Assembly: GCF_017347095.1 (NCBI RefSeq) | Contig: NZ_JADPRZ010000023.1 | Span: forward strand, 1 to 48,979 | Reading direction: 5' to 3' | From: Sporosarcina sp. E16_8 | Lineage (GTDB): Bacteria; Bacillota; Bacilli; Bacillales_A; Planococcaceae | Length of the DNA: 48,979 nt | Part shown: positions 35,435 to 43,325 of the stretch, piece by piece | Layout of the letters: each line of letters begins with the position of its first letter | Position numbering within the stretch: the stretch's first letter is position 1 | Program-made: the position numbers and the translations under genes | Notes under the pieces: generated by a model | Databases searched by the model: none | Told to the model about the DNA's origin: nothing | The model's input: only the letters and a program-made list of their open reading frames with translations

Positions 35435-35537
35435 TTTGTGTCGAGTTGCCACTTTTGTCCTAAGGTTAATTTGGAGAAAGAAGGAATATAAATAAAATAG
35501 TAGAATATTAATAAGGAAGATAGGGAAGGTGTACGGA

Positions 35538-37922
35538 ATGGGGAAACAGGGGAATCGGATGGGGAAATGGACGAAAGTTCTGTTGTCGGTGTTTGGGGCA
35601 ATACTCATTTTGGCTATTGCGGCACTATTTATTGTAAATAGTTACATAGGAAAATCGAAACCATTTATTGATGGAGAAGTAAGTGCGGCATTTATAGATG
35701 AAGATGTGATAATCGTTCGGGATGAGTTTGGTGTACCACATATAACGGCGGATTCGGATGCGGATTTGTACAGGGCCCAAGGTTATGTGCAAGCCCAGGA
35801 CCGTTTATTCCAAATGGATATGGCTCGCAGGCAAGCAAGTGGTAGATTATCCGAGGTAGTCGGGAAAGTGGCCGTTGGAACGGATAAGAAGTTCCGTACA
35901 TTTAGTTTGCGTGCGGCGGCTGAAGCGTCTTATGACGGCTATGGTGAGGAAGGGAAAAAGGTACTGGGCTGGTATGCAGAAGGGGTCAATGCATTCATTG
36001 AGAAGGCGGAGCGGGATGGAAAATTCCCTTATGAATTCAAAATCCTGGGCTACACGCCTGAACCGTGGACAGAAATTGATTCGCTGACGATAGGTAAGTA
36101 TATGGCTTATGATCTCGGCGGCAAATGGGATAGCTTAGCGGTCAGGCATTGGGCGTTGAATAATTTCTCGGAAGATTTGGCGCGGGAGTTGTTCACCGTT
36201 TATCCGGAAAATGCATCATCTATAATTGAGGCAAACATTGCGAATCCGGTTGCTGTTGCTGGTCAGTTTGACCCTGATCTTGTGCCACCTGAATTCAACG
36301 GTAGTAACAACTGGGTCGTGTCGGGGGATAAAACAGCTTCAGGATTACCGCTTCTAGCAGATGATCCGCATCTCGGGCTTGATACTCCGGCAATCTGGTA
36401 TCAGATGCATTTGCAATCACCTGAACAAAACGTTAGCGGTGTTATTTTTGCGGGGATTCCAGGAATTATTCTTGGGCATAATGACAACGTTGCATGGGGT
36501 GTTACGAACGTTGGACCTGACGTGCAAGATCTATATATCGAAACTCCGAATCCTGATGACCGGACACAATTTCTTTATGATGGGGAATGGGAACAGGCTG
36601 AGGTAAGAGATGAAACGATTTCCGTAAAAGGCGAGGAGGATGTACCGTTTGAAGTGATGGTTACGAGACATGGCCCGATTATTTCGGACATTCTTTACGC
36701 AGATGAAGATCCGAGTGCACTGTTTTCAATGCAATGGACAGCGCTCGAGCCGACAAAAGAACTCGAAGCCATTATGAAGATGAACAAAGCTTCCGACTGG
36801 GAGAGTTTTGAGACGGCTTTGGAAGATTTCCATGCACCCGCGCAGAACTTTGTATTTGCAGCGAATGACGGCACCATTGCTTATAAAGCGAACGGTCGTA
36901 TTCCAATTAGAAAACAAGGGGATGCGCAATTGCCTGTACCAGGCGACTCTTCTGATTATGGCTGGACGGGCTACATTCCATATGATGAATTGCCGCGTGT
37001 CGTGAATCCTAAAGAAGGGTTCATTGCCACAGCAAATAATCAAGTCGTTGATGAATCTTATCCTTATCACATTACAAAGCTTTGGGCTCAGCCTTATCGC
37101 TATGAACGAATAGCGGAAGTGCTTCGCGAAGGGGATAATTTCACGGCAGAAGATATGATGAAATTGCAGATGGATCAGAAGAACCTATACGCTCGTGAGT
37201 TTCTGGACGATATGATCAGTTCAATTGAAGCGAAAGACGCCGCTGTCGGGAAGTATGAAGATATTGTGAAAATGCTTCGCGAGTGGGATCAATACGATTC
37301 TGCAGATGCGGGGGCACCGCTTGTCTTTCATAAATGGATGAAACAATTACCAATCGGTATGCTCAGTGCAGCGATGCCTGAGGACGTCTATAAGCTTCTA
37401 CCTGCGAAAGGGGTAATTGTCGACAAAATGTTGCGCGACGCATATGCAGGCGAACCAGGTGCCTGGGTGGAAGAGTATGGCGGCGTTGATGAGTGGGTCT
37501 TTGATTCATTTGTAACATCAGTCGAAGAGATTGAAGGATTGTTCGGCAATAAAATCGCGGATTGGCAATGGGGAGATTTCCATCAGTTGGCGTTTCCACA
37601 CGCTCTATCAGGCGCATCTCCGATCTTTGAATATTTCTTGAATCCAAAGAAACAGGCAATCGGCGGTTCGAATGTTACAGTCCAGTCGGCAGCATTTCAG
37701 GCAGATGGTACTGTAGACCACGGTGCGCCTTGGCGCTTTGTAGCCGATTTTTCCGATTTGTCGAAAGCGAACCATATTGTAGGACCTGGCCAAAGTGGCC
37801 ACATTAAATCGCAATGGTTCCACGATCAAGCAGATGACTGGGTGAAAGGTAATTACCATGAAACTGTTTTGAATGGGGACATTAAAGATGGATATACGTT
37901 GAAATTAAAAGCGGAGCGCTAA
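35538..37922 (+). CDS. penicillin acylase/AHL-acylase family protein, membrane-anchored
   Basis: This 794-residue Ntn hydrolase precursor hydrolyses amide bonds of acylated substrates such as penicillins or N-acyl-homoserine lactones. An N-terminal hydrophobic segment (WTKVLLSVFGAILILAIAAL) anchors it outside the cell. The alpha-chain part follows (GYVQAQDRLFQMDMARRQAS), then the self-cleavage site at Gly-Ser256 in FNGSNNWVVSG, where Ser becomes the N-terminal nucleophile. LADDPHLGL, GIPGIILGHNDNVAWG and the late GGSNVTVQ motif belong to the beta chain. The ATG at 35538 follows GGGAAGGTG; ATG 35559 is possible. The true substrate is unknown. Confidence 0.9.
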   Translation: MGKQGNRMGKWTKVLLSVFGAILILAIAALFIVNSYIGKSKPFIDGEVSAAFIDEDVIIVRDEFGVPHITADSDADLYRAQGYVQAQDRLFQMDMARRQASGRLSEVVGKVAVGTDKKFRTFSLRAAAEASYDGYGEEGKKVLGWYAEGVNAFIEKAERDGKFPYEFKILGYTPEPWTEIDSLTIGKYMAYDLGGKWDSLAVRHWALNNFSEDLARELFTVYPENASSIIEANIANPVAVAGQFDPDLVPPEFNGSNNWVVSGDKTASGLPLLADDPHLGLDTPAIWYQMHLQSPEQNVSGVIFAGIPGIILGHNDNVAWGVTNVGPDVQDLYIETPNPDDRTQFLYDGEWEQAEVRDETISVKGEEDVPFEVMVTRHGPIISDILYADEDPSALFSMQWTALEPTKELEAIMKMNKASDWESFETALEDFHAPAQNFVFAANDGTIAYKANGRIPIRKQGDAQLPVPGDSSDYGWTGYIPYDELPRVVNPKEGFIATANNQVVDESYPYHITKLWAQPYRYERIAEVLREGDNFTAEDMMKLQMDQKNLYAREFLDDMISSIEAKDAAVGKYEDIVKMLREWDQYDSADAGAPLVFHKWMKQLPIGMLSAAMPEDVYKLLPAKGVIVDKMLRDAYAGEPGAWVEEYGGVDEWVFDSFVTSVEEIEGLFGNKIADWQWGDFHQLAFPHALSGASPIFEYFLNPKKQAIGGSNVTVQSAAFQADGTVDHGAPWRFVADFSDLSKANHIVGPGQSGHIKSQWFHDQADDWVKGNYHETVLNGDIKDGYTLKLKAER

Positions 37923-37937
37923 TGCGCCCCGCTTTTT
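37907..37937 (+). terminator. terminator overlapping the acylase stop codon
   Basis: AAAAGCGG (37907-37914) pairs with CCGCTTTT and GCGC (37916-37919) with GCGC (37924-37927). The TAA stop is in the loop, and T5 follows. Confidence 0.87.
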
Positions 37938-38023
37938 ATGTGGTGAAACTTTGAAAAGGCGAGTAAATGGTTGAAGGTCGCGGGTAAATCCGCGCATTAT
38001 CTAATCTACTGCTAAGAGCTTCT

Positions 38024-38443
38024 TTATTTAACGATCAGAACCGGTGCTGTCACGCGCTTCGCGACTTTATGGCTTACACTTCCGAGCACCATTTCCTGAA
38101 ATGAATTCAGGCCCCGGCTACCAAGAACGACAAGGTCGAATGTACCGCTATTGGCGAAATGGACGATGATGGGGCCCGGGTCACCGTGTTTGATGACAAG
38201 TTTATGAGGGATTTGGAACTGCTCGAAAGCCTTCTCAATAGGGATAAGTCGCTTCTTGCGATCGATATGGAGATCATCACTGCTTGTATTATCGAGTACA
38301 TCTGAACGTGTTCGGTCAAACTCAAGGATATAAAGAACTTCAACGGCCACTTCTGGACTGAGCGAGGCAAGTTGAGCGGCGTGTTTGGCTGCACGGTGCG
38401 AGTTTTCTGAGCCATCGACCGCGACTAGTATTCGTTTATACAT
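38024..38443 (-). CDS. universal stress protein UspA family
   Basis: This 139-residue single Usp domain begins YKRILVAVDGSENSHRAAKH. The ATP-binding pattern G-2x-G-9x-G-S near the end reads GSRGLNSFQEMVLGSVS, so it is probably of the ATP-binding kind. The ATG at 38443 follows AGAAGGGATTCCG; an ATG at 38461 would put the ribosome site inside the gene. It is monocistronic, convergent with the acylase and divergent from cadC. Confidence 0.92.
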   Translation of the reverse strand: MYKRILVAVDGSENSHRAAKHAAQLASLSPEVAVEVLYILEFDRTRSDVLDNTSSDDLHIDRKKRLIPIEKAFEQFQIPHKLVIKHGDPGPIIVHFANSGTFDLVVLGSRGLNSFQEMVLGSVSHKVAKRVTAPVLIVK

Positions 38444-38566
38444 CGGAATCCCTTCTTTCATATGCCTATTACATAAAGTTACGTTGTCAGTAACTATTCA
38501 AAACATTCTACATCTGTCTGCTTAAACCCTTTTTTTTCAGCAAATAATAAAAGGGGGGAAATGCAT

Positions 38567-38645
38567 ATTCAAATGGTCGTTTGATTAGCCTTGCAATTGA
38601 AAAAGAGATTGCATATACTAAAGTTAATCAAACGACCATTTGAAT
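38567..38645 (+). promoter_or_regulatory. cadCA promoter flanked by paired CadC operators
   Basis: A perfect 21-bp inverted repeat (38567-38587 with 38625-38645) brackets the promoter TTGCAA (38591-38596), 17 bases, TATACT (38614-38619). Each arm is itself an ArsR/CadC-like site, TCAAA-six bases-TTTGA (38569-38584 and 38628-38643). The right arm covers the transcription start and reaches within 12 bases of the cadC ATG. Repression by CadC, relieved by Cd/Pb/Zn, is the expected behaviour. Confidence 0.9.
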
Positions 38646-38656
38646 GAGGTGGAAAT

Positions 38657-39025
38657 ATGACGGTAAAAGAAGTTTGTGAAGTGACAGCGGTTCATGAAGA
38701 AGTTGTGAAGCGTGTGCAGAAAGCGCTCCCTGATGTGGGCGCCGCGGTCGCAATATTTAAGGCGTTGGCGGATGAAACCAGATTAAAAATTGCATTTTCG
38801 CTGACGCTGGAAGAAGAAATGTGTGTATGTGACGTTGCGGCAGTGATAGGTTCGTCTGTTGCGACTGCTTCCCATCACTTACGTTATTTGCGTGAACAAG
38901 AACTTGCTAAATCGAGGAAAAAAGGGAAGATGGTTTACTATTCGCTCGCAGACGATCACGTCCATCAACTCGTGAAAGTTGCACATGAGCATACGATAGA
39001 GGGTGTTGAGCATGGCGACGGTTGA
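38657..39025 (+). CDS. cadC: CadC-type metal-responsive ArsR/SmtB repressor
   Basis: This 122-residue winged-helix repressor begins with VKEVCEVTAVHEE. The helix-turn-helix is VCDVAAVIGSSVATASHHLRYL, and the alpha-3N metal-site motif is EMCVCDVA. Cys7 and the CxC pair are present, but the second N-terminal cysteine of S. aureus CadC (CEIFC) is replaced by Ala11. The alpha-5 region DDHVHQLVKVAHEH keeps Asp/His residues for a regulatory Zn site. GAGGTGG precedes the ATG. The cadA start overlaps its 3-prime end. Confidence 0.93.
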   Translation: MTVKEVCEVTAVHEEVVKRVQKALPDVGAAVAIFKALADETRLKIAFSLTLEEEMCVCDVAAVIGSSVATASHHLRYLREQELAKSRKKGKMVYYSLADDHVHQLVKVAHEHTIEGVEHGDG

Positions 39026-41120
39026 AAAGAAAGAATATAGGTTGGAGAATCTAACATGTGCCAGTTGTGCGATGAAGTTTGAAAAAAATGTGAAAAATCT
39101 ACCTTCTATAGAGGATGCACAAGTAAACTTTGGTGCATCAAAATTAGCATTCAGTGGTAGCGCAACGATTGAAGACCTCGAAGCAGCAGGTGCTTTTGAT
39201 GGTATTAAAGTTGTCCCGCTTCAGAATAAAAAAATGGAGCCAAAAACGTCTTTCTTTAAACGGAAAGAAAATCTCGTAACAATTTTTTCACTGCTTTTCT
39301 TACTAATAGGAATGGTTGTATCATTTCGCTATGCGGAGACGCATCCGGCAGCGATTTCTTTATTCGCAATTGCCATTGTAATTGGTGGAACAAGTATATT
39401 TAAAACAGGACTGCGAAATTTGATTCGTTTCGAATTCGATATGAAAACGCTGATGACGATTGCTATTATTGGTGCTGCAATCATTGGGGAATGGCGTGAA
39501 GGGGCGGTTGTAGTCTTCCTGTTTGCTGTTAGTGAAGCGTTAGAAGCCTATTCAATGAACAAAGCACGGCAGTCCATTCGTCAATTGATGGATATTGCGC
39601 CGCCTTCCGCCCTAGTAAAACGTGGGGAAGCGTTTGTGGAACTTCCGACAGAAGATATCATCATCGGCGATATTCTAATTGTAAAACCAGGTCAGAAAAT
39701 TGCTATGGATGGTGCTGTTCTAACGGGTTCGTCTACGGTCAATCAAGCAGCGATTACAGGGGAATCAATCCCAGTTGTAAAAAAAACCGGTGATAATGTA
39801 TTTGCGGGTACGCTTAATGAAGAGGGTGCACTTGAAGTAACGGTCACGAAGCTTGTTGGTGATACGACAATCGCTAAAATCATCCATCTTGTTGAGGATG
39901 CACAGGCAGAAAAAGCGCCATCGCAAAAGTTCGTTGATAAATTCGCAAAATACTACACGCCTGCAATCATCGTGATTGCAATTCTCGTAGCCATAATACC
40001 TCCATTACTTGGTGGTGATTGGAATACGTGGATCTATCAAGGTCTTGCAGTACTCGTCGTAGGTTGTCCGTGTGCACTTGTAGTTTCTACACCAGTTGCG
40101 ATTGTCACGGCGATTGGTAATGCGGCACGTCAAGGCGTGTTGATTAAAGGCGGCATCCACCTCGAAGAAACAGGAAGGCTTGACGTTATTGCGTTCGATA
40201 AAACCGGGACATTAACGAAAGGCTATCCGGAAGTAACAGATTTCATCGTCAGTGAGGAAGTCGCTCAAGAGAAATTATTAAGCGCAATCGCAGCAGTCGA
40301 ATCAATGTCACAGCATCCGCTTGCGAAAGCGGTCATCCATTATGCGCATCAACATGGTGCACAGAAAGTCGATGTGTCCAATTTTCAATCGGTTACCGGA
40401 AAAGGTGCTTATGCTGAAATTGATGGGATCAAGACCTATATTGGTAGCTTGAGCTGGGCACAGGAACTGTCTTCATTGCCAGAAGAAATGTTACAGCAAA
40501 CGGCATCTCTTCAACGTCAAGGAAAGTCTGTCATGGCGATTGTTACGGGTACAGAATTTAGCGGGTTGCTTGCCGTGGCGGATCCCATACGCGCAGAAAG
40601 TCGTAGCGTCCTTGAACAACTGAAAACTATAGGTATCCGTCATACAGTCATGCTGACAGGCGATCATCAGGTAACGGCTGAAGCAATTGCAACTGAGTTA
40701 GGTGTCACGGATGTGCGCGCGGGGTTGATGCCTGAAGACAAGTTGACAGCGATAAAGCAATTGAGTGACCAATATGGCCGTGTTGCCATGGTTGGGGACG
40801 GCATCAATGACGCACCTGCCTTAGCAGCAGCTTCTGTTGGGATAGCAATGGGTGGAGCGGGTACAGACGCCGCATTGGAAACAGCAGATATCGCTCTGAT
40901 GGCAGATGATTTAGGAAAACTACCTTATACAATAAAATTAAGCCGAAAAACATTGCGCATCATCAAGGAAAACATTATGTTTGCATTAGGCTTAAAAATT
41001 ATAGCATTGCTTCTTATCATTCCCGGCTGGCTGACATTATGGATTGCCATCTTCGCGGATATGGGTGCCACGCTACTCGTTGTGCTGAACTCGTTGCGGT
41101 TGCTGCGCGTTCATAAGTAA
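39012..41120 (+). CDS. cadA: cadmium/zinc/lead-exporting P1B-type ATPase
   Basis: This 702-residue heavy-metal pump has an N-terminal HMA domain with CASC (Cys16, Cys19; ENLTCASCAMKFEKN), eight predicted helices with the metal-path motif CPC (352-354), phosphorylation site DKTGTLTKG (Asp396), SQHPLAKA and GDGINDAPAL. The set matches Cd2+/Zn2+/Pb2+ exporters of group P1B-2. The ATG at 39012 has GAGGGTG upstream and overlaps cadC by 14 bases; GTG 39003 is less likely. It is controlled through the cadC promoter. Confidence 0.96.
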   Translation: MATVEKKEYRLENLTCASCAMKFEKNVKNLPSIEDAQVNFGASKLAFSGSATIEDLEAAGAFDGIKVVPLQNKKMEPKTSFFKRKENLVTIFSLLFLLIGMVVSFRYAETHPAAISLFAIAIVIGGTSIFKTGLRNLIRFEFDMKTLMTIAIIGAAIIGEWREGAVVVFLFAVSEALEAYSMNKARQSIRQLMDIAPPSALVKRGEAFVELPTEDIIIGDILIVKPGQKIAMDGAVLTGSSTVNQAAITGESIPVVKKTGDNVFAGTLNEEGALEVTVTKLVGDTTIAKIIHLVEDAQAEKAPSQKFVDKFAKYYTPAIIVIAILVAIIPPLLGGDWNTWIYQGLAVLVVGCPCALVVSTPVAIVTAIGNAARQGVLIKGGIHLEETGRLDVIAFDKTGTLTKGYPEVTDFIVSEEVAQEKLLSAIAAVESMSQHPLAKAVIHYAHQHGAQKVDVSNFQSVTGKGAYAEIDGIKTYIGSLSWAQELSSLPEEMLQQTASLQRQGKSVMAIVTGTEFSGLLAVADPIRAESRSVLEQLKTIGIRHTVMLTGDHQVTAEAIATELGVTDVRAGLMPEDKLTAIKQLSDQYGRVAMVGDGINDAPALAAASVGIAMGGAGTDAALETADIALMADDLGKLPYTIKLSRKTLRIIKENIMFALGLKIIALLLIIPGWLTLWIAIFADMGATLLVVLNSLRLLRVHK

Positions 41121-41147
41121 GTAGGTTCTATACGGAGGCGAATTCTA

Positions 41148-42260
41148 ATGTATTTACAAGAGTGGACAATGGAAGAGCAGGAGCAACTTATTCATTTCAT
41201 GACAACTAATACGTGGCCTTACCACGGCAACTCTGATCCGGGACGTCATTTGATTGAAAAAACAATCGAAGAGGGCGGCTATGAGTCGGACGAAGTGAAA
41301 ACGTTCTGGGTGGAAAATGAAACCGGAGAAAAAGTAGGAATCGTAAAAATTTACGACTTGCAAGATGAGATCCCATTGTTCGATTTACGTATTGCTGATA
41401 TGTCGAGGGGGAATGGCTACGGCCCGAAGGCTCTTCGACTTGTCGCGGAATATGTATTTGGATTACTAGGCAGGAAAATTCGTCTCGAAGGTCATACGAG
41501 GCAAGATAATCTCGCAATGCGAAAAACGTTCGAACGTGCAGGTTTTGTAAAAGAAGCGCATCTTCGGAAAGCTTGGTTTTCGCCCAAAGAGAATTCCTAT
41601 TATGATGCGGTGACTTATGGTATTACGAGGGAAGATTTCATGGCGGGAACGACGACGCCTGTTATTTGGGAAGATGGAGAGAAGTCACGGAATTCTGGGC
41701 CTTCTTCGCGTATCCCGGATTTCATGGATTCATTCGAATCAGAACGACTTGTCATTCGGGCTCCTGAACTTAGCGATGCAACAGATGCTTGGAACGCGAT
41801 TAGGGCTTCGTTACCTGCGCTTCGTAAGTGGATGCCGTGGGCGCAACCTGAACCGGAGCTGCATATGACAGAAGAAAGCTTGCGAAAAGCAATTGCAAAT
41901 TTCATCACAAGACAAGATCTACGCTTCCATGTTTACCATAAAGAAACTGGGAAGTTTGTCGGTTCATCGGGACTGCATCGAATCGATTGGTCGATTCCTA
42001 AATTCGAGATTGGCTACTGGTTAGCAACAGAATTTGAGGGCCAGGGTTATATGACGGAAGCTGTTAAACGTATTGAAAAGTTTGCCTTCGAAAAACTTGG
42101 GGCACGCAGAGTGGAAATTCGTTGTGATGAAGAAAACATGAAAAGCCGCAGCGTCGCAGAACGTGCAGGCTTCACTCTCGAAGGGATTATGAAACAAGAT
42201 TCCTTATCACCCGACGGTAATGTTTTACGAAATACATGCATCTATGCGAAAATAGACTAA
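41148..42260 (+). CDS. tandem GNAT acetyltransferase (two RimJ/RimL-like domains fused)
   Basis: In this 370-residue protein, residues 1-~165 are one GNAT domain (FDLRIADMSRGNGYGPKALR, then NLAMRKTFERAGFVKEAHLR) and ~190-370 a second (FESERLVIRAPELSDATDAW, GYWLATEFEGQGYMTEAVKR, ENMKSRSVAERAGFTLEGIM). Each has the acetyl-CoA loop (R/Q-x-x-G-x-G/A) and the NxxxRxxxERAGF element of N-terminal protein acetyltransferases. A polar linker (~165-190) joins them. Substrates are unknown. GGAGG lies about 10 bases before the ATG. Confidence 0.9.
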   Translation: MYLQEWTMEEQEQLIHFMTTNTWPYHGNSDPGRHLIEKTIEEGGYESDEVKTFWVENETGEKVGIVKIYDLQDEIPLFDLRIADMSRGNGYGPKALRLVAEYVFGLLGRKIRLEGHTRQDNLAMRKTFERAGFVKEAHLRKAWFSPKENSYYDAVTYGITREDFMAGTTTPVIWEDGEKSRNSGPSSRIPDFMDSFESERLVIRAPELSDATDAWNAIRASLPALRKWMPWAQPEPELHMTEESLRKAIANFITRQDLRFHVYHKETGKFVGSSGLHRIDWSIPKFEIGYWLATEFEGQGYMTEAVKRIEKFAFEKLGARRVEIRCDEENMKSRSVAERAGFTLEGIMKQDSLSPDGNVLRNTCIYAKID

Positions 42261-42261
42261 G

Positions 42262-42585
42262 GAAAAGCGGAAGCGGCCCGCATAGACGCGACAGGCATAA
42301 GACGGACCGGCGACGCGGAGTCCTTCCCGCACAGCCGGTCTGGCTTATGACCCGAGCGTCTGGCCGCTGAAGCTAGACAAGAAATGCGGAAGGCGCCGTC
42401 CAGCCCCGCCAAGTAGGCGGGATGAAGTTCAATCCCGCCCTGCTGGAGGTCTTTAAGAAAAAGGCGCTCTTTGCCTTTATCTTAAAGACTGAATTTAATG
42501 GAAGGCAGTCATTGCGACATCGTGTCGCAATGACTGCATGACCCACTTCGTGTGGGCCCAGGGGTTGGCGCCTGAAGCTAGACAA
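42262..42585 (+). repeat. two intergenic modular repeats in tandem
   Basis: The first unit (42262-42380) has CATAAG (42296-42301)/CTTATG (42344-42349) and GACCGGC (42305-42311)/GCCGGTC (42334-42340). The second (42381-42585) has CTTTAAG/CTTAAAG around AAAGGC/GCCTTT, TTGCGACATCGTGTCGCAA and CCCACTTCGTGTGGG. Both end in GAAGCTAGACAA. Together with the terminator at 42589-42620 they fill the gap after the tandem GNAT gene. Confidence 0.88.
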
Positions 42586-42588
42586 TGA

Positions 42589-42622
42589 AAAGGGATGCCG
42601 ACTAATGTCGACATCCCTTTCG
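42589..42622. terminator. hairpin terminator between repeat block and minus-strand micro-protein gene
   Basis: The stem AAAGGGATG-c-CGAC (42589-42602) pairs with GTCG-a-CATCCCTTT (42607-42620). It lies right at the 3-prime end of the minus-strand gene, so it could serve either strand; the T tract is short on both sides. Confidence 0.7.
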
Positions 42623-42778
42623 TTACACGCTTCGTTTTCCAGTTATGAGGTTGAAAATAAATACAATAACCGCGATGACTAGAAGAATGTGAATGAGTCC
42701 TCCGCCTATTTTAAATACGAGACCCAACAACCAAAACACAAATAATGCTACAATAAGTAACCATAGAATACGGCCCAT
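42623..42778 (-). CDS. lmo0937-type small membrane protein (DUF5670-like)
   Basis: This is a 51-residue protein. It starts MGRILWLLIVALFVFWLLGL, has a glycine patch FKIGGGLIH, and a second hydrophobic run ILLVIAVIVFIFNLI before a basic end. Two short helices with that patch are the lmo0937 family layout. AAAGGGGTGA lies just upstream of the ATG. The role is unknown, though relatives are often stress-induced. A terminator hairpin abuts the stop codon. Confidence 0.88.
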   Translation of the reverse strand: MGRILWLLIVALFVFWLLGLVFKIGGGLIHILLVIAVIVFIFNLITGKRSV

Positions 42779-42899
42779 GTGAATCACCCCTTTATTGATA
42801 TATTCTTTATTTACCCACGCCGGTTGAAAATTAAACTAGGGGCGTTTGAAGAGTGGTAATCGGGAATGAGACTGGGTATACATACTGGAGGCGGTACAG

Positions 42900-43325
42900 T
42901 TGGCAACACCAGGTATGGAAGATTATCTTGAACAGATTTATTTGCATATCGAAGCGAAGGGCGTTGCACGTGTATCGGACGTTGCTGAATCCTTGGCAGT
43001 TCTCCCTTCATCCGTAACAAAAATGGCTCAGCGTCTCGACAAGGAAGGCTATATTGTCTATGAACGCTATAAAGGCCTCGAATTGACGAAAAAAGGGTCG
43101 ACGTTCGGTGAAAAACTTGTGCGGCGGCATGATCTCCTTGAACAGTTTCTTCGAATTATTGGAGTCGATGAAGAAAACATTTATGGGGATGTTGAAGGAA
43201 TTGAACATCATCTAAGCTGGAATGCGATGGATCGAATAACCGATCTGGTTGAAGCAATGGGACAAGACAATGAATTTGTTAGGAAACTACGTGTAATGGA
43301 TCATAAGAAAGAGGTAGATAAATAA
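42900..43325 (+). CDS. mntR: manganese-dependent transcriptional repressor MntR
   Basis: This 141-residue DtxR-family regulator has a winged helix ([20 protein letters not shown]) and a dimer/metal domain ([20 protein letters not shown]). Metal ligands match B. subtilis MntR: Asp8, Glu11, His77 in RRHDLLEQ, Glu99, Glu102 and His103 in VEGIEHH. With Mn2+ it represses manganese uptake genes; none are in this window. The start is TTG at 42900 after TGGAGGCGG. Its stop shares one base with the cvfB start. Confidence 0.96.
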   Translation: MATPGMEDYLEQIYLHIEAKGVARVSDVAESLAVLPSSVTKMAQRLDKEGYIVYERYKGLELTKKGSTFGEKLVRRHDLLEQFLRIIGVDEENIYGDVEGIEHHLSWNAMDRITDLVEAMGQDNEFVRKLRVMDHKKEVDK

